Shown here: one piece after another, positions 33,784-45,175 of the stretch
Layout of the letters: each line of letters opens with the position of its first letter
How positions within the stretch are numbered: position 1 is the stretch's first letter
Assembly (NCBI GenBank): GCA_022393335.1
Contig: JAJEKB010020463.1
Location: 105,285-169,284 of the forward strand
Direction of reading: 5' to 3'
DNA length: 64,000 nucleotides
Origin: Macrotrachela quadricornifera
Lineage: Eukaryota > Rotifera > Eurotatoria > Philodinida > Philodinidae
Notes under the pieces: model-generated
Seen by the model: the letters and a program-made list of their open reading frames with translations, nothing else
What the model was told of the DNA's origin: nothing
Database searches by the model: none
Made by a program: the position numbers and the translations under genes

Positions 33784-34489
33784 TGCTTGGATCTAATTTA
33801 TCTTAAAATCAGAAATAACCAATAATAATTTCGTATAAGGATCAAAAGACTAAAATATACAAAGTAACTCCCATACTTCTTAAATAAATAAAAATATTCT
33901 CAGCTTACTTGGTAAGTAATGAAGTATTTTTGTATGCATAATGAAAACTTAATTTTTGAGGAATTTATATCACTTTATGAATTAAAAAAAAGTCATACCT
34001 TTGATGATGAGTATGTATTATTTGGACAGTCAATGTCTCGAATATCACGAGTGTAAGAAAAAAGGAAGTCGTCTTGTATTTCATATTATTCATAGAAACA
34101 AACTCTGTCTGGCTGTTATGGTATCATATATCAATGTTGATACTTCTTTAGATGATGTCATACAATTCAGTTCCGTTTATAGATTTATTACGAATATCAT
34201 GTATTTGATATTTAAAAAGGAAACTAATATTAACAATATTTGAAACGTTAGACGATTTGTTTTATTTGCACTCGTAACATTTGGAGTATGGACTGTTGAA
34301 ATTATGAGTTTCTCTCTTAGCAAATTCATGACTTTTTTCATTTGTCTAGTAATATAAATTGATCAAAAATTATCTTCACATCATTCATAAAAAAAATACT
34401 TCGTATATTCAGAAGGTAAGTGAAGAATAAAAGAAATATATCCTTATCCTCACATTCTCAAGATTATATCTCATTAGTCTTAGATACAA
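33784..34489. other. Divergent intergenic region between the desaturase-like and ABCG genes
   Basis: This interval must hold both promoters. An 80-codon open frame at 34001-34243 (+) has no recognised motif and is not called. No clear TATA or initiator element could be assigned. Confidence 0.4.
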
Positions 34490-37056
34490 ATGAGTTTAGA
34501 AATCGATCGTAATCAAATGAAGTTGACATCAATTGTGTCTACAAGTCCTTCTATCACAGCTAATATTCACCCTGCTGGACTTATAACAAAGCGTTCGTTG
34601 ATAGTTCAACGAATGAGTAGTATAAATCGAATGTCAATTCCTGAATATGCTCCTGCTACACTTACATTTCATAACATCAACTATATAGTAGGATCTACAC
34701 CCAAATTAACCAAAAAATGTTTGAAAAATTCAAAGCTTCCTCTTTTCAAAATTAAAGAACCAAAACAAGTTCTATTCAATGTGTCAGGAAAATTCAAGAA
34801 TGGTATGAATGCTATCATGGGTAAGAATTTTATTTATACTTTTTTTAAAACACTATCTATTGATTTCAACTTGGTAAGGTCCTTCTGGTTGTGGAAAGTC
34901 TTCATTACTTGATGTTCTGGCAGATCGAAAAGATCCAAATGATATATCTGGACTTGTAGAGGTTGATGGAGCGCCACGTCATCCATCGTTTAAATATACT
35001 GTTGGTTACGTTGTTCAAGAAGATATTTGCAGTGGTACATTGACAGTTCGTGAAAATCTGTGTTTTTCACTGAATCTTCGTATGCCAGAAGAAATGTCAG
35101 TAACTGAAAAGAATGATCGTGTTTCACGTGTTATTAAGGAACTTGGTCTTGAAGCTTGTGCAGATACACGTGTAGGCACAGAATTTCTTCGAGGTGTTTC
35201 TGGTGGTGAAAAGAAACGTACTTGTATTGGTATGGAATTGGTTTTATCACCCAAGATCTTGTTTCTTGATGAACCAACTACAGGTAAGACTATATAAACG
35301 AAATAAGAAGCATGCGCTTAATTCCTTAAAGCGGTAGGATTAAAAATATAAAACACAATCGTATCAGTAGTAGTCTTTGGAAAGACGAGTGGTTCATGTA
35401 GTGGGTCTAAGTTTTTATCTCTGCATAGGCCAGAACTCACTTTCAGATCGTGTTTCGAACTTGATCTTTGTCATAATCATTAGACTGATTATGAAACATA
35501 ATGTATAATGATATATTGTATGATTTATAGGACTCGATGCATCAACAGCAAGTAGTGTAATGAATTGTTTAAAAGATCTATCTCGACAAGATCGTAAGTA
35601 CTATCACATTATATCTATATTATTCAAAAAAATCGTTTCATTTATGTTTGATCAAACTCTAGGTACTATTATATTTTCTATACATCAACCTCGTTATTCT
35701 ATCTTCAAAACATTTGATACAGTGATGTACATGTGCAAAGGTCGATGTGTCTATCATGATTCAACTGCAAAGGTTGTTCCATTCTTGGCGACACATGGAT
35801 ATCAATGTGAACAATATGACAATCCGGCGGATTATGCACTGGATGTCTTAATTGATGTTAGTCGGAAACCAGAAATATTAACAAAACTAAATAATATATA
35901 CAATAGTACACTTCAAAATACACCAGTGCACTCTCACTTAGAAAAAAAACTATCCGAGAGTGAAAATATTGAGCAGGAACGACGACAATACAACATACAA
36001 TCAGCTCGTTCAATCGGAGCGGAAATCTTCTATTTATCACAGCGAACATTTCGAAATACTGTGCGCAATCCAGCATTGGCATTATCACAAACTATTGTTT
36101 CTATTCTTATCGGTTTATTAGCAGGACTTTTGTTTTATGACTTGAAGAAAACGAATGAGCCTGGTATTCAAAATCGGCTCGGTGCAATATTTTTCATTGT
36201 CATGAGTCAGACTTTTAGTAACATGACAGCGATTGAACCACTCATTGGTGAAAGTGCACTGTTCGTTCATGTAGGTTTTTTTTTCAAGAATTCTATCTAA
36301 TGTTTCAGTTCATATTTTGCAGGAGCGTGCAAGCGGTTATTACAGAATCTTCACATTTTTCATTGCCAAATTACTCTGTGATCTGTTACCTCTACGTGTG
36401 ATACCAACCATTTTATTTTCTGTTATCTCCTATTTTATGATTGGTTTCGGTCGAACAGCTGGTCAATTTTTCATTTATTTATTAACAATCTTCATGACAA
36501 GTTTATTTGGATCAGCTTTATGTTTTTTCATTGCAGCTACTATACCTGTCTTCGGTAAGATTATGATATTCTCTGTACATAGGTTCGAGCAGTTATTATT
36601 TAAAAAAGATCTTACATAATTAAGTAGAAGATAAAAGCACGGTTACTCAACGAAAATATTTTCGTCAAAGAATAAAATAAATTATTTTTAAAAATTTTTA
36701 TTGCAGCTGTGGCATTAATTACCGTTATTCTTATTTTTGTTATTATGATGATGTTTACTGGATTCTTGATCGATTTGCCAAGTGTTTTTCCATGGCTCTC
36801 ATGGATTCAATGGATTAGTGCTTTTCGATATGCTTCAAATGTTCTAACGATTAACGAATTTTCTGGTCTTACTTTCTGCTCATCAAATGTTACCAACTCT
36901 TGTCTGTTGACAGGTGATGAAATACTTGACAAGCGAAATATCGCACATGCTAACTCATGGGACTTGTGGAAGAACTTTTTTGCGTTGACAGTCATGGCTG
37001 TGGGATTTTTTGTTCTAACTTATATTCAACTTATCAGAATGAAAAAACGAAAATAA
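34490..37056 (+). CDS. ABC transporter, subfamily G half-transporter
   Basis: Six exons: 34490-34820, 34879-35283, 35531-35593, 35663-36270, 36323-36554 and 36707-37056. All introns are GT-AG with matching phase (58, 247, 69, 52 and 152 bp), giving 662 residues, close to the usual ABCG half-size. The ATP-binding domain comes first: Walker A GPSGCGKSS (111-119), Q-loop Q158, signature VSGGEKKR (217-224), Walker B ILFLDEPTTG (237-246), D-loop LDAS, H-loop SIHQPRY (H274). Six transmembrane segments follow with a large loop before the last (FCSSNVTNSCLL). This nucleotide-binding-domain-first order is diagnostic of ABCG (White/ABCG2 type). It should dimerise and export lipids or xenobiotics; the substrate is unknown. 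All ATPase motifs are intact. An AATAAA lies about 37 bp after the stop. Confidence 0.93.
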
Positions 37057-38580
37057 TACTAATTAATGTTAATGATATTTATCTTATTGAGAATAAATTA
37101 GCAAATATTTTATTTCTTTATTTTTGTTTTGCCTCCAAGTTCTATGTTGAAATTTCAAATGTTGAAGCTTTTTTTCATTGATGTATATGTCACTTTGATT
37201 TACTAATGTTGCATAATGAAAACTAAATTCGGTATCAAATATATCTTTCCATGTGTGAGACCATACGATCTGTATTCTAAATAACTAAGAGTATAATCGT
37301 CAACAACAACTATTTTGAAGTGAACGAATAGATCTCAGTTAATTAAAAGAATCTATGAGTATAAGTCTTTAGTTGGAGTTTTCAACAGAGTAACAATGGA
37401 ATAATAAACTACCTACGTAGTTCGACTGAGTTACTCGTAAGAACAGAAAAAAAGGACAAAAAAGGTTTTTTTTCTTCCATTTGTACGGAACATAACACCG
37501 ACAGTCGAATCCAAAGCCATTCGTTGGTAATGAACAGAACAAATGGATGCAGAAGTACATTATCTCTTTCGTGACAGCGTTCGCATATATATAGACTGAG
37601 TTTATGTATCGATTATTGCTTTGGCATTTATGATATTTTCCCTTTATTAGTCTTCTATAGAAACTTGAATTTTCAATCTCTATCTTATGTGATTCTTTTT
37701 CGTATGAAATTGCACTTAGTGGCAAGATCGAAAATTGTTAAAGTGAGACGCATTGCATTACTCTAATGAGATGAAATGGAAAATTAGTTCCGCATACCTA
37801 AAATTAATGCATCATCTTTACAAAAACTCTGTCGGAAATGGGTTGATAAAAAACATCGTATATTATATGCAGAGAATACGAGAGTACAATAGAAAATAAA
37901 ATCAGATTATAAATGAGCAATTGTAATTATTTGATTCGTTGTTATTGTTGACAGGAAAAAACATTTTCTTCAGGGTTTTTCCAAGATCAAGTATTGATCC
38001 GCAACGAGCAAATGGAAAGAGAAACATAATATAATTGACCAAACATACACTACGATAACAATACCAATATGTCTTCGCCATGCAACTAATGGCGGCGACA
38101 GAGGATTGAGCCCGCTCCCAGAATTTTTTTAAAGTTTTTAAAAAATTGATAATCTTATTTATAAATGATATTACAACATGCCGTTTTTTGCGCTACAAAG
38201 ATTTTTGTTCAGCTTTCTATTAGGTGTTATGTAGTGATTGACACTTTATACCATATTTTATAGAGAGCGACGACTGAAAAATTTGGCAAAAAAGTAAGTT
38301 CTTTTGTATTGACTCTTATCCTTGTATTTGTCCAATGAAACAGAAACTATCAAATACTATCATTCATCTCAACGTTGGCCCATCAAGACGATTTTCTACT
38401 GATAATAATAATAAGTTATATTCGTAAATATTATTAACGATTTGTTCCAATAAAGAAGGACAAATAAAAACTACTACAAGGAAAACATCTGAAGGTTTTG
38501 TTATTCTCACTAAAATATATCGTTATCATTGGTCCTGTCCACACGTTCCTTCATACAATGTCGGTGTATATCTTTTTCTT
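37057..38580. other. Gene-free stretch after the ABCG gene
   Basis: Open frames at 36957-37181 and 37369-37725 overlap the 3' UTR or carry no motif. Nothing else could be assigned. Confidence 0.35.
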
Positions 38581-38780
38581 CTATTATAGCCAAGCTCAAA
38601 TTTCAACAACGATGAAACTCTTGGATCGACACAAAACAATTATCTGTCAAGATCTTCTACTGGTTATAGCGCGGTAAAACATTGAATTGTGTCATCGTGA
38701 TCTTAAAAGAACGTTAGATGTACACGTTGATGTGTCATTCTATCTCTACTTCTCATTTTACTTGTTCTCTTCCTATCTTC

Positions 38781-38977
38781 AAGATTTCTCACCGCAGCTA
38801 CGTCATCTCCTGAGGAAAGATGTGAACGTGGATGCGGCGAATCCTAAAATTTTTGAATATGTGACACTACTCAAATGCATGCAAAAGATGAAAAAAAACT
38901 GTCAAATCTTCATTGTATCAATTGATGTATCATCAGAAAATTGCAGAAAGTTTTTATCCATTTTAAAGAGAAACTAG
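38781..38977 (+). CDS. Possible 3' exon of an unrecognised gene
   Basis: A segment reading DFSPQLRHLLRKDVNVDAAN... and then SIDVSSENCRKFLSILK to a stop has ordinary protein-like composition, unlike its surroundings. A good acceptor (pyrimidine-rich CTTCCTATCTTCAAG) lies just before it at about 38775-38782. No family is recognised, and exons further upstream could not be built. Could be a gene fragment. Confidence 0.3.
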
Positions 38978-40160
38978 AATCAACTTTCCCTTTGTATACT
39001 ATAAAGTTTAACACAATACGTTTAAAATGAATGTACGTGACGCAGGAAATGTGAGGAGATCAATGACTAGAGACAAAGAATTAACTCATAGTTGATGTCC
39101 TTTTGCAGGTGTAGATCGTTGCAGTCGTGCATCAGTTGTCTTGTTTTATTTTCATTCTACTACGACCATTTTCACTTTTTTTCTTGATTATTGAATCAAT
39201 CAGCATTTTCTTACTATATCAGTTGATCACTTTGAATATCTTTTTGTTTAGTTAACATTCGACTTTTCGTTTGTCCCAGTTGAAGATTCAGCGCAAGCGA
39301 GGAAAAAGGAAGAAACCTGGACAATATTCACTAAAATCGTGAATTGTTCCATTTGTAGCAGAAATGCTTCATTAAAACAATCACAAAAATCAATCCTATC
39401 CTTTTTCATCCTAAGGAAAATTTCAAGCAAAAATGATTATTTTTATGGAAAATGAGAAAAATTACAAGAGAAATCAAATATATATTTTTACCTTTACAAG
39501 GAGAAGTCTAAAATGCAGATGGAGAAAGTTATGAGTGTTATATTAGTCGGAAAAAATTTGTAGTTTCAAGTATTAAAAGTAGTTTTGTGTGTTTATCTGT
39601 AGATTTTGAATCTTCGATTAATTACATTTATAATTTTAATAGGAATGGCACAAATATATATGTATAGTGTGTATTACGCATATTTAGATTTTTTATTCAT
39701 TTCTTCTTTAAGTGGAACAATTTTCCCGTCGACTGATCCAATTGTCCACTGTTGGAAAATAAATATATTAGCTTACACATTTGACCGATAGTATATAGAA
39801 AGAAAGGCCTTGCTTCTTATCGCTTTTCGATAATAATGTATGAGGAGAAGGAAAGAGAAAGAAAAAAAATATTTTTCTGATGTCTCTTTCGAAAATTTCT
39901 TCTTTCTGTATCCTACATGACTATACACTCATTTATATTCTGTATCGAACACTAAATAGGCAACAAAATTATACACACGTGCAACTCGTCACATTTTAAC
40001 ATTAACAAGCAATGTACACATTTGCACGTGCTTTAGCAAAATCGAGTAAGAAAAAAATTTTGATATGATCTGACAAGAAGGGTTTACTATGAATTGTGTG
40101 AATTTTTTTTAGTACTTTATAAATTAATACAAAATGAAAATTTCCGAAATGTCTGTAGAA
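38978..40160. other. Gene-free stretch
   Basis: Only short AT-rich frames are present. It may contain the first exon of the acetyltransferase gene, but no start exon with the required phase could be identified. Confidence 0.3.
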
Positions 40161-40164
40161 GAAA

Positions 40165-40470
40165 GCAGATGGTCAAAAATCATGGATTTTTCTCCACGCT
40201 AGAAATAGTATGAAATGAAAAAAGTTTTTGAATAAATCATGAATGTGATGTCTGTTTGTCTAGATCTGATCACTTTTTGATAAGTCTTTTCCAGGATGAG
40301 ATGCGTATGTGTGAGACTGTAACCCAGATATTCGGCACTAGAAAACATCTATAAAGAAATGATCAGATCTAGACAAATAGACATCAGATTCGTGATCTAC
40401 TCGGCAAATATTTTCATTTCATATACATTTCTAGCGTGGGGAAAAACTCCATGATTTTTGAGCATCTTTT
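40165..40470. repeat. 300-bp foldback element
   Basis: GATGGTCAAAAATCATGG at 40168 pairs with CCATGATTTTTGAGCATC ending at 40466. TCCACGCTAGAAAT pairs with ATTTCTAGCGTGG, and GTCTAGATCTGATCA pairs with TGATCAGATCTAGAC. It lies about 100 bp upstream of the first recognised exon of the acetyltransferase gene, probably within its first intron or promoter. Confidence 0.75.
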
Positions 40471-40564
40471 TTGGATATCGAGAAGTCACTGAAAACCTCT
40501 GACAAAAAAAAACTATATTGTTGACCTAATGTTAATATTATATTTGCTTCTGTTATTTGATTAG

Positions 40565-41160
40565 AACCAATCCAAATTGTATGTCGAAGACTTAACTCAA
40601 GCTCAATAGATAATAAATTCCTTGTTCGTCGTGCTGTTGATGCCGATAATGTTCCACTCGCTCAACTAAATCAACAGACTTTTCTTGAAACATATGTCGA
40701 TGATTGTGATACTCCTTATAGTAAAGATGATATAAAGAAATATTTTCGTACGTCAGTTAGTCCAGAAACATTTGCAGATAAAATTGCCGATCCAAAACAA
40801 GCAATATGGGTAGTTGAAGACAAAAAAAAGAATGAAGTTATTGCATTTGCCAACGCTGGTCCATATAATATGTCTCCTCCTAATGATCAAGCAAAAAATG
40901 ATGGACAATTTTATCGACTTTATATTCAACGTGATTATCAAGATGCCGGACTCGGTCATTGTCTTATGAAAGTGGCTTTATCATGGCTAGAGAAACGATT
41001 TCCTGGACGACCTATTTGGCTTGGAGTATGGTCAGGTAATTCAAAAGGCCAAGAATTCCATGAGCAATACAATTTTCGTAAAGTCGACGAACGATATTAT
41101 CAAGTTGGAGACTTCAAAAGACATAGCTTCATTATGCGACGTGATAGTTCTTCATCCTAA
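40565..41160 (+). CDS. GNAT-family N-acetyltransferase (5' end missing)
   Basis: The exon begins after acceptor TTTGATTAG (40556-40564) and runs to TAA at 41160, giving 197 codons; a first exon ending in phase 1 is needed upstream and was not found. FLVRRAVDADNVPLAQL is the beta-1/alpha-1 start of a GNAT fold. Later RLYIQRDYQDAGLGHCLMK holds the acetyl-CoA-binding motif A (Q/RxxGxG/A form, here Q-D-A-G-L-G), followed by PIWLGVWSGNSKGQEFHEQY and the C-terminal GDFKRHSFIMRR. It should transfer an acetyl group from acetyl-CoA to an amine, in a small protein of the bacterial-like GNAT type. The acceptor is unknown. An AATAAA lies near 41217. Confidence 0.85.
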
Positions 41161-41637
41161 ATTATGATTTTCTTCATATACTTTTACTTATATTGACATT
41201 GTCACGTCAAATAGAAATAAAAATTCATGTCCTTACTCATTTCACAATAGAAGATGAATAATGTTTGTTTTTCTTTTCTAAATTATGAGAAAGTCTTTGA
41301 AGTACTTTTTAAAAAGTATCTTAAACTTATTGGATATCAATTAAAAAGAACGAATCCATAGCAATTGATCAAACAAATACTGCCGTAGCGAGATGTTACG
41401 GTGGAAAAAGTTACGCGAAGAGAATGGAAGCAAGATACATGTTCTAACAGTACGTCTCTCATCATATAAACGAAGTACTATTGAAAATTCATAGACTAAT
41501 CCTATTGTTTTTTGATTGTACAAATATATTTTCAAGTATTGCTGCTCATGATAATTCATTTAAAAATCTTTCACACAAAAATATAAATCTGTCTCTATCG
41601 ATTCATAGTTTACTGCGATGTTGACGTCACCTGATGG

Positions 41638-42215
41638 TTATCTTTTTACTTCAATAAAATAGGCCTGAGATTTCGGTAATCGATTGGCAATATAAAACGT
41701 CGATGTGGACATCGAACTTTGATCTACACTGACTACGGTTACCAATAATACTATGCATGTTCCAGCTATTTGTAGTTCACCAATACGTATAGCAAAGCCA
41801 ACATGTGAAATGACCATCATAAAGACGACCGCTTAATTCCAGCCGAATAAAATAATTAGAATAGGATAGAAGTATGATGTATAAATAATCATTAGTATGA
41901 AGAAGATATGAACAGCCAGAATAATTGCATTTATTAAACATGCATTATAAACATAAGAAAGCCCTTGTAAAGGTTGTTGTATTCAACTCGTTAGCAAAGA
42001 TACTCAAATATATACGATGACGGAAGGAATATTTAAAAGAGTTAATTTACTCTCCTAATGATAAAGTAGTCATGTACTTCATTGCAGCAAAGCTAATATC
42101 GAAAACTAATAATATCAAAGCATATTTACGTATACATTGTTTTTGAAATAGTTTCAACATCGATAAATAGGTTTCAAATAAAAAGTCTAAGCTTTTAGAT
42201 ATCATGCTTTTACTT
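41638..42215 (-). pseudogene. Possible broken multi-pass membrane protein gene
   Basis: On the minus strand, 42215-42060 reads a protein-like segment (SLDFLFETYLSMLKLF, then LILLVFDISFAAMKYM) followed by a donor-like GAGTAAATT. After an unresolved junction, 41960-41638 reads hydrophobic segments (INAIILAVHIFFILMII, ILIILFGWN), a TAA, then in the same frame VVFMMVISHVGFAIRIGEL and AGTCIVLLVTVVSV. Composition suggests three to four membrane helices interrupted by a nonsense codon near 41834. The family is not recognised and exon joining is uncertain. Confidence 0.35.
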
Positions 42216-42325
42216 GATGATTGTTTGGGTAAAAAACATGACTAAGATATTCAGATTGACAATGATAAAATTCACAACTTCCACAAAGCAAAACACTTGT
42301 AGAAAAAATAATCCGAAAGAACGTT

Positions 42326-42461
42326 GAGGACCTACGAGTGCCTGTATATTATAGTACTTGAGGTCCTAAGAGTACCTCCAACATATAGCACTAAAGAACC
42401 TAAGTATAGTTCTGAAATATAAGACTTGAAGACCAATGAGTGCTAGAAACATGCGGTGTCA
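42326..42461. repeat. 34-bp minisatellite, four units
   Basis: Four consecutive units of exactly 34 bp start at 42326, 42360, 42394 and 42428. The shared core is GAGG(A/T)CCTA.GAGT.C followed by a TATA-rich stretch and ending ...AGTACTT/AGCACTA/AGACTT. A further isolated unit (ATAATAGGACTTGAGGACCTAAGGA) is at about 42935-42960. Confidence 0.7.
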
Positions 42462-45175
42462 ACTTTTATGACTCCAAAATTTTTTTGCTGTTGACACAAA
42501 CGCAAAAGGATTCGTTCATAGTTTTAAAATGCGCACTTTAACTCACGAGAACGAGGGTTCAAAATCACAGAATAAGTTTCTTTATACCTATGCATTCTTT
42601 AGTCAAACTTTGGGTAATGCAGTCAAATACCTTAAACAATCCATTCTCATAGAATCCCTCAATGGCCATGAAAATATTGAGTTTCATGTTTACCTATGTT
42701 TCAAAAATATATAAAAAAGTAAAAGTGTTAAAGAAAGAGATTTGGTTATGCCTTTAATTATGTAGTGTAATGAGATATATATGTAATCATATATTACTAA
42801 TCATATGATAACAAACTCTAAGCAGAATGTGAGATTTGCATTTTTTTTAAACATTTTTGACTCTGACCCTGTCGGAGTCGGAGTCGTAGTGGGGTTTCAG
42901 AGTCGAATGCAGGTCTCTAATGGGAACCCCTATATAATAGGACTTGAGGACCTAAGGACACAGTCAGCGGAACATTTGTATCAACGATATGTATGATCCC
43001 ACGATCCGACTATCCGCTTTTTTCCCCTTGTGTTTTATTCTCTATTAAATCTTTTCAAAAGATATTTACATATAGAGTTGATATCCATTAACTAACGATC
43101 TAATTTTTTTAAACCAAATAATTGAGAAGATATTCGTTTTTCTCGAAGAAAATACGAAAATGACAGTATATTAGATAGATGTACCCTCGATGTGAGGATG
43201 TGGATCAAAGTTTCTGTTTCTTATTCCATTTCACATCTACACTCATTATCAAAATGAGTTTCAAAACACTTGAAGTTAGGTCAGGAACAAACCAGAAAAT
43301 TAGAGAGTTGAATTTGTCGATAGAACAATTGTAATTGGTCTGCTTCTTTTGATGTATGATAAGTGTTGTATGACTTAATGTACAAAAAAAAGAGACACGA
43401 GAAAATTGAGAATATAATAACATCTTATTTCTTTTTTCGTTCAACTAAGAACGATAAACCTAACAATAGTTGGTTTGCAGTAATTTCCCTTTTCGAAAAT
43501 CTGTTGTACGAGATGAATGTAATCGTGTATCACACACTTTATTTGAAAGAAAATGCATGCTATATATAAGGTGGATACCAGCTGTGTGGGTGGAAGTATC
43601 AATCAGCCAAACGTGATAACCATTGAGAGAAATTCGATGAGTTACAATGGATAGAGAAGATTACATAATGAAGAAAGCGAAAAAAACCAAAACGAGCATG
43701 AGAGAGACAGAATAAAACGAAAAAACAATAAAGTGTCAACGTCAATCTAACAATATTTGATGTTAAGAAATTTTTTTTATTCGATGCAAATTTTAATATG
43801 TTGCTCACAAGAGTGCCTGATAAGGATAAAAAAAAATAACTAAATTTTTCTACTAATATTTTTAAGTTTCGATGTTTTCCTATAACTCGACTGTACAAAC
43901 TGTTTTGCTCGTAATTAAAGATCATATCCATCGGCAAAAAAATTGAACTTTGTGGTACTAGAGGAGATTAAGTGAGACCACCTGATTTCACAGGAGAATC
44001 AGCTAGTTTAGAAGAAATTGCTGTGATATTCCATTTTAAAACGCAGATTGAAATGAAAAAGACCATAGACACTGATTGCATTCGATCATACAACATTTTA
44101 ATGCAGTCTATGTCAATACATGTACAGCTACCTCATGAATTATGACACTGAAGAGAAAGAAAAATACGAATCTCTATGCTGAATCGAGCAAAAACTTCAT
44201 TGAAATGAAGCTACTTGAAAGTGTTGTTTATAGTCAATTTTTCGATGAAAGTGACTGCATACTTCAACTTTCTTTTGATTCTTTCCGTAGAAAGTATGAA
44301 ATGTGCGCAAGATGGTAGAAAGTAAGCAATATTGAAATCCATGCGCTACATGGTGACTTGGCTATACACGAAGAAATCTGTTAAAGAATTTATTTACATT
44401 TTTTTGATTAGATTTACTACAGGTAGTCTTCAGTAAGTTAATCATTCTTTCAAACAGAACATGTGAATCGTTAACATTTAAAAAGTAAGGATGCTTAGAA
44501 AGAAATGATTCAAAAACGAAAAAGTTTTTTCAAACAATATACCTTTGTCTTATTTCCTAAATGAGGAAGAAGAGATTCACATATGGATAATGTGCTCTTC
44601 TATACAGTGTATTGAGTACCCTGTACTCAAGCATAAATCGATAACTTGAAATAGAGTTAAGATTTGACACCAGACAGATCTTAAATTTTGATAGAATACG
44701 CCGATCATTTAAGTATATTATTGTGGTATTTGAAAAAAGTATTCTTCAAATAAGCATCAACAGAAACTGACTTGACAGTGCAAGTTTTTTACCACTCTTT
44801 ATTTCATATATTCATCTTTATTTGTTTGGAAGAGAATGTCGAAACTCAGTAGATGACAGAATTATTTTTCGATGCGTGTGTGTACTTTTTGCGCGACACA
44901 AATAGCGGACTCTTCGATTTTTTTTCCAGTTCTGAGTGTTTTATGTGTTTGCTTTGTGTGACGTTCGAGAGCAAAAAACAAAAATTAACTTGACAAAAAG
45001 AATGAGCGTCTGTTTTGTTATCGAATATTTGCAACAAATGTCCAATGATTGTAGTCAAAAATCATTTCAATTCTTTGAAATTTTAGATCAAGAGTCGATC
45101 CCAAAATACTTACTGCACAATACACAAATAGTGTTACTCTAATCGTTTGAAGAAACAATTTGTGTTTAATATTAA
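42462..45175. other. Gene-free stretch upstream of the WWE-kinase gene
   Basis: Many short frames on both strands (for example 43205-43444, 43363-43569, 43599-43937, 44846-45142) lack motifs. A GACTC/GAGTC-rich patch lies at 42862-42905. No RNA gene was recognised. Confidence 0.35.

Noticed and set aside
38687..38720. CHRDLK motif as a kinase catalytic loop
   Set aside because: It is followed by RTLDVHV rather than a P/S-x-N continuation, and no other kinase motif is near in any frame.
43599..43937. 112-codon minus-strand frame as a gene
   Set aside because: Low-complexity hydrophobic sequence with no start or splice support.
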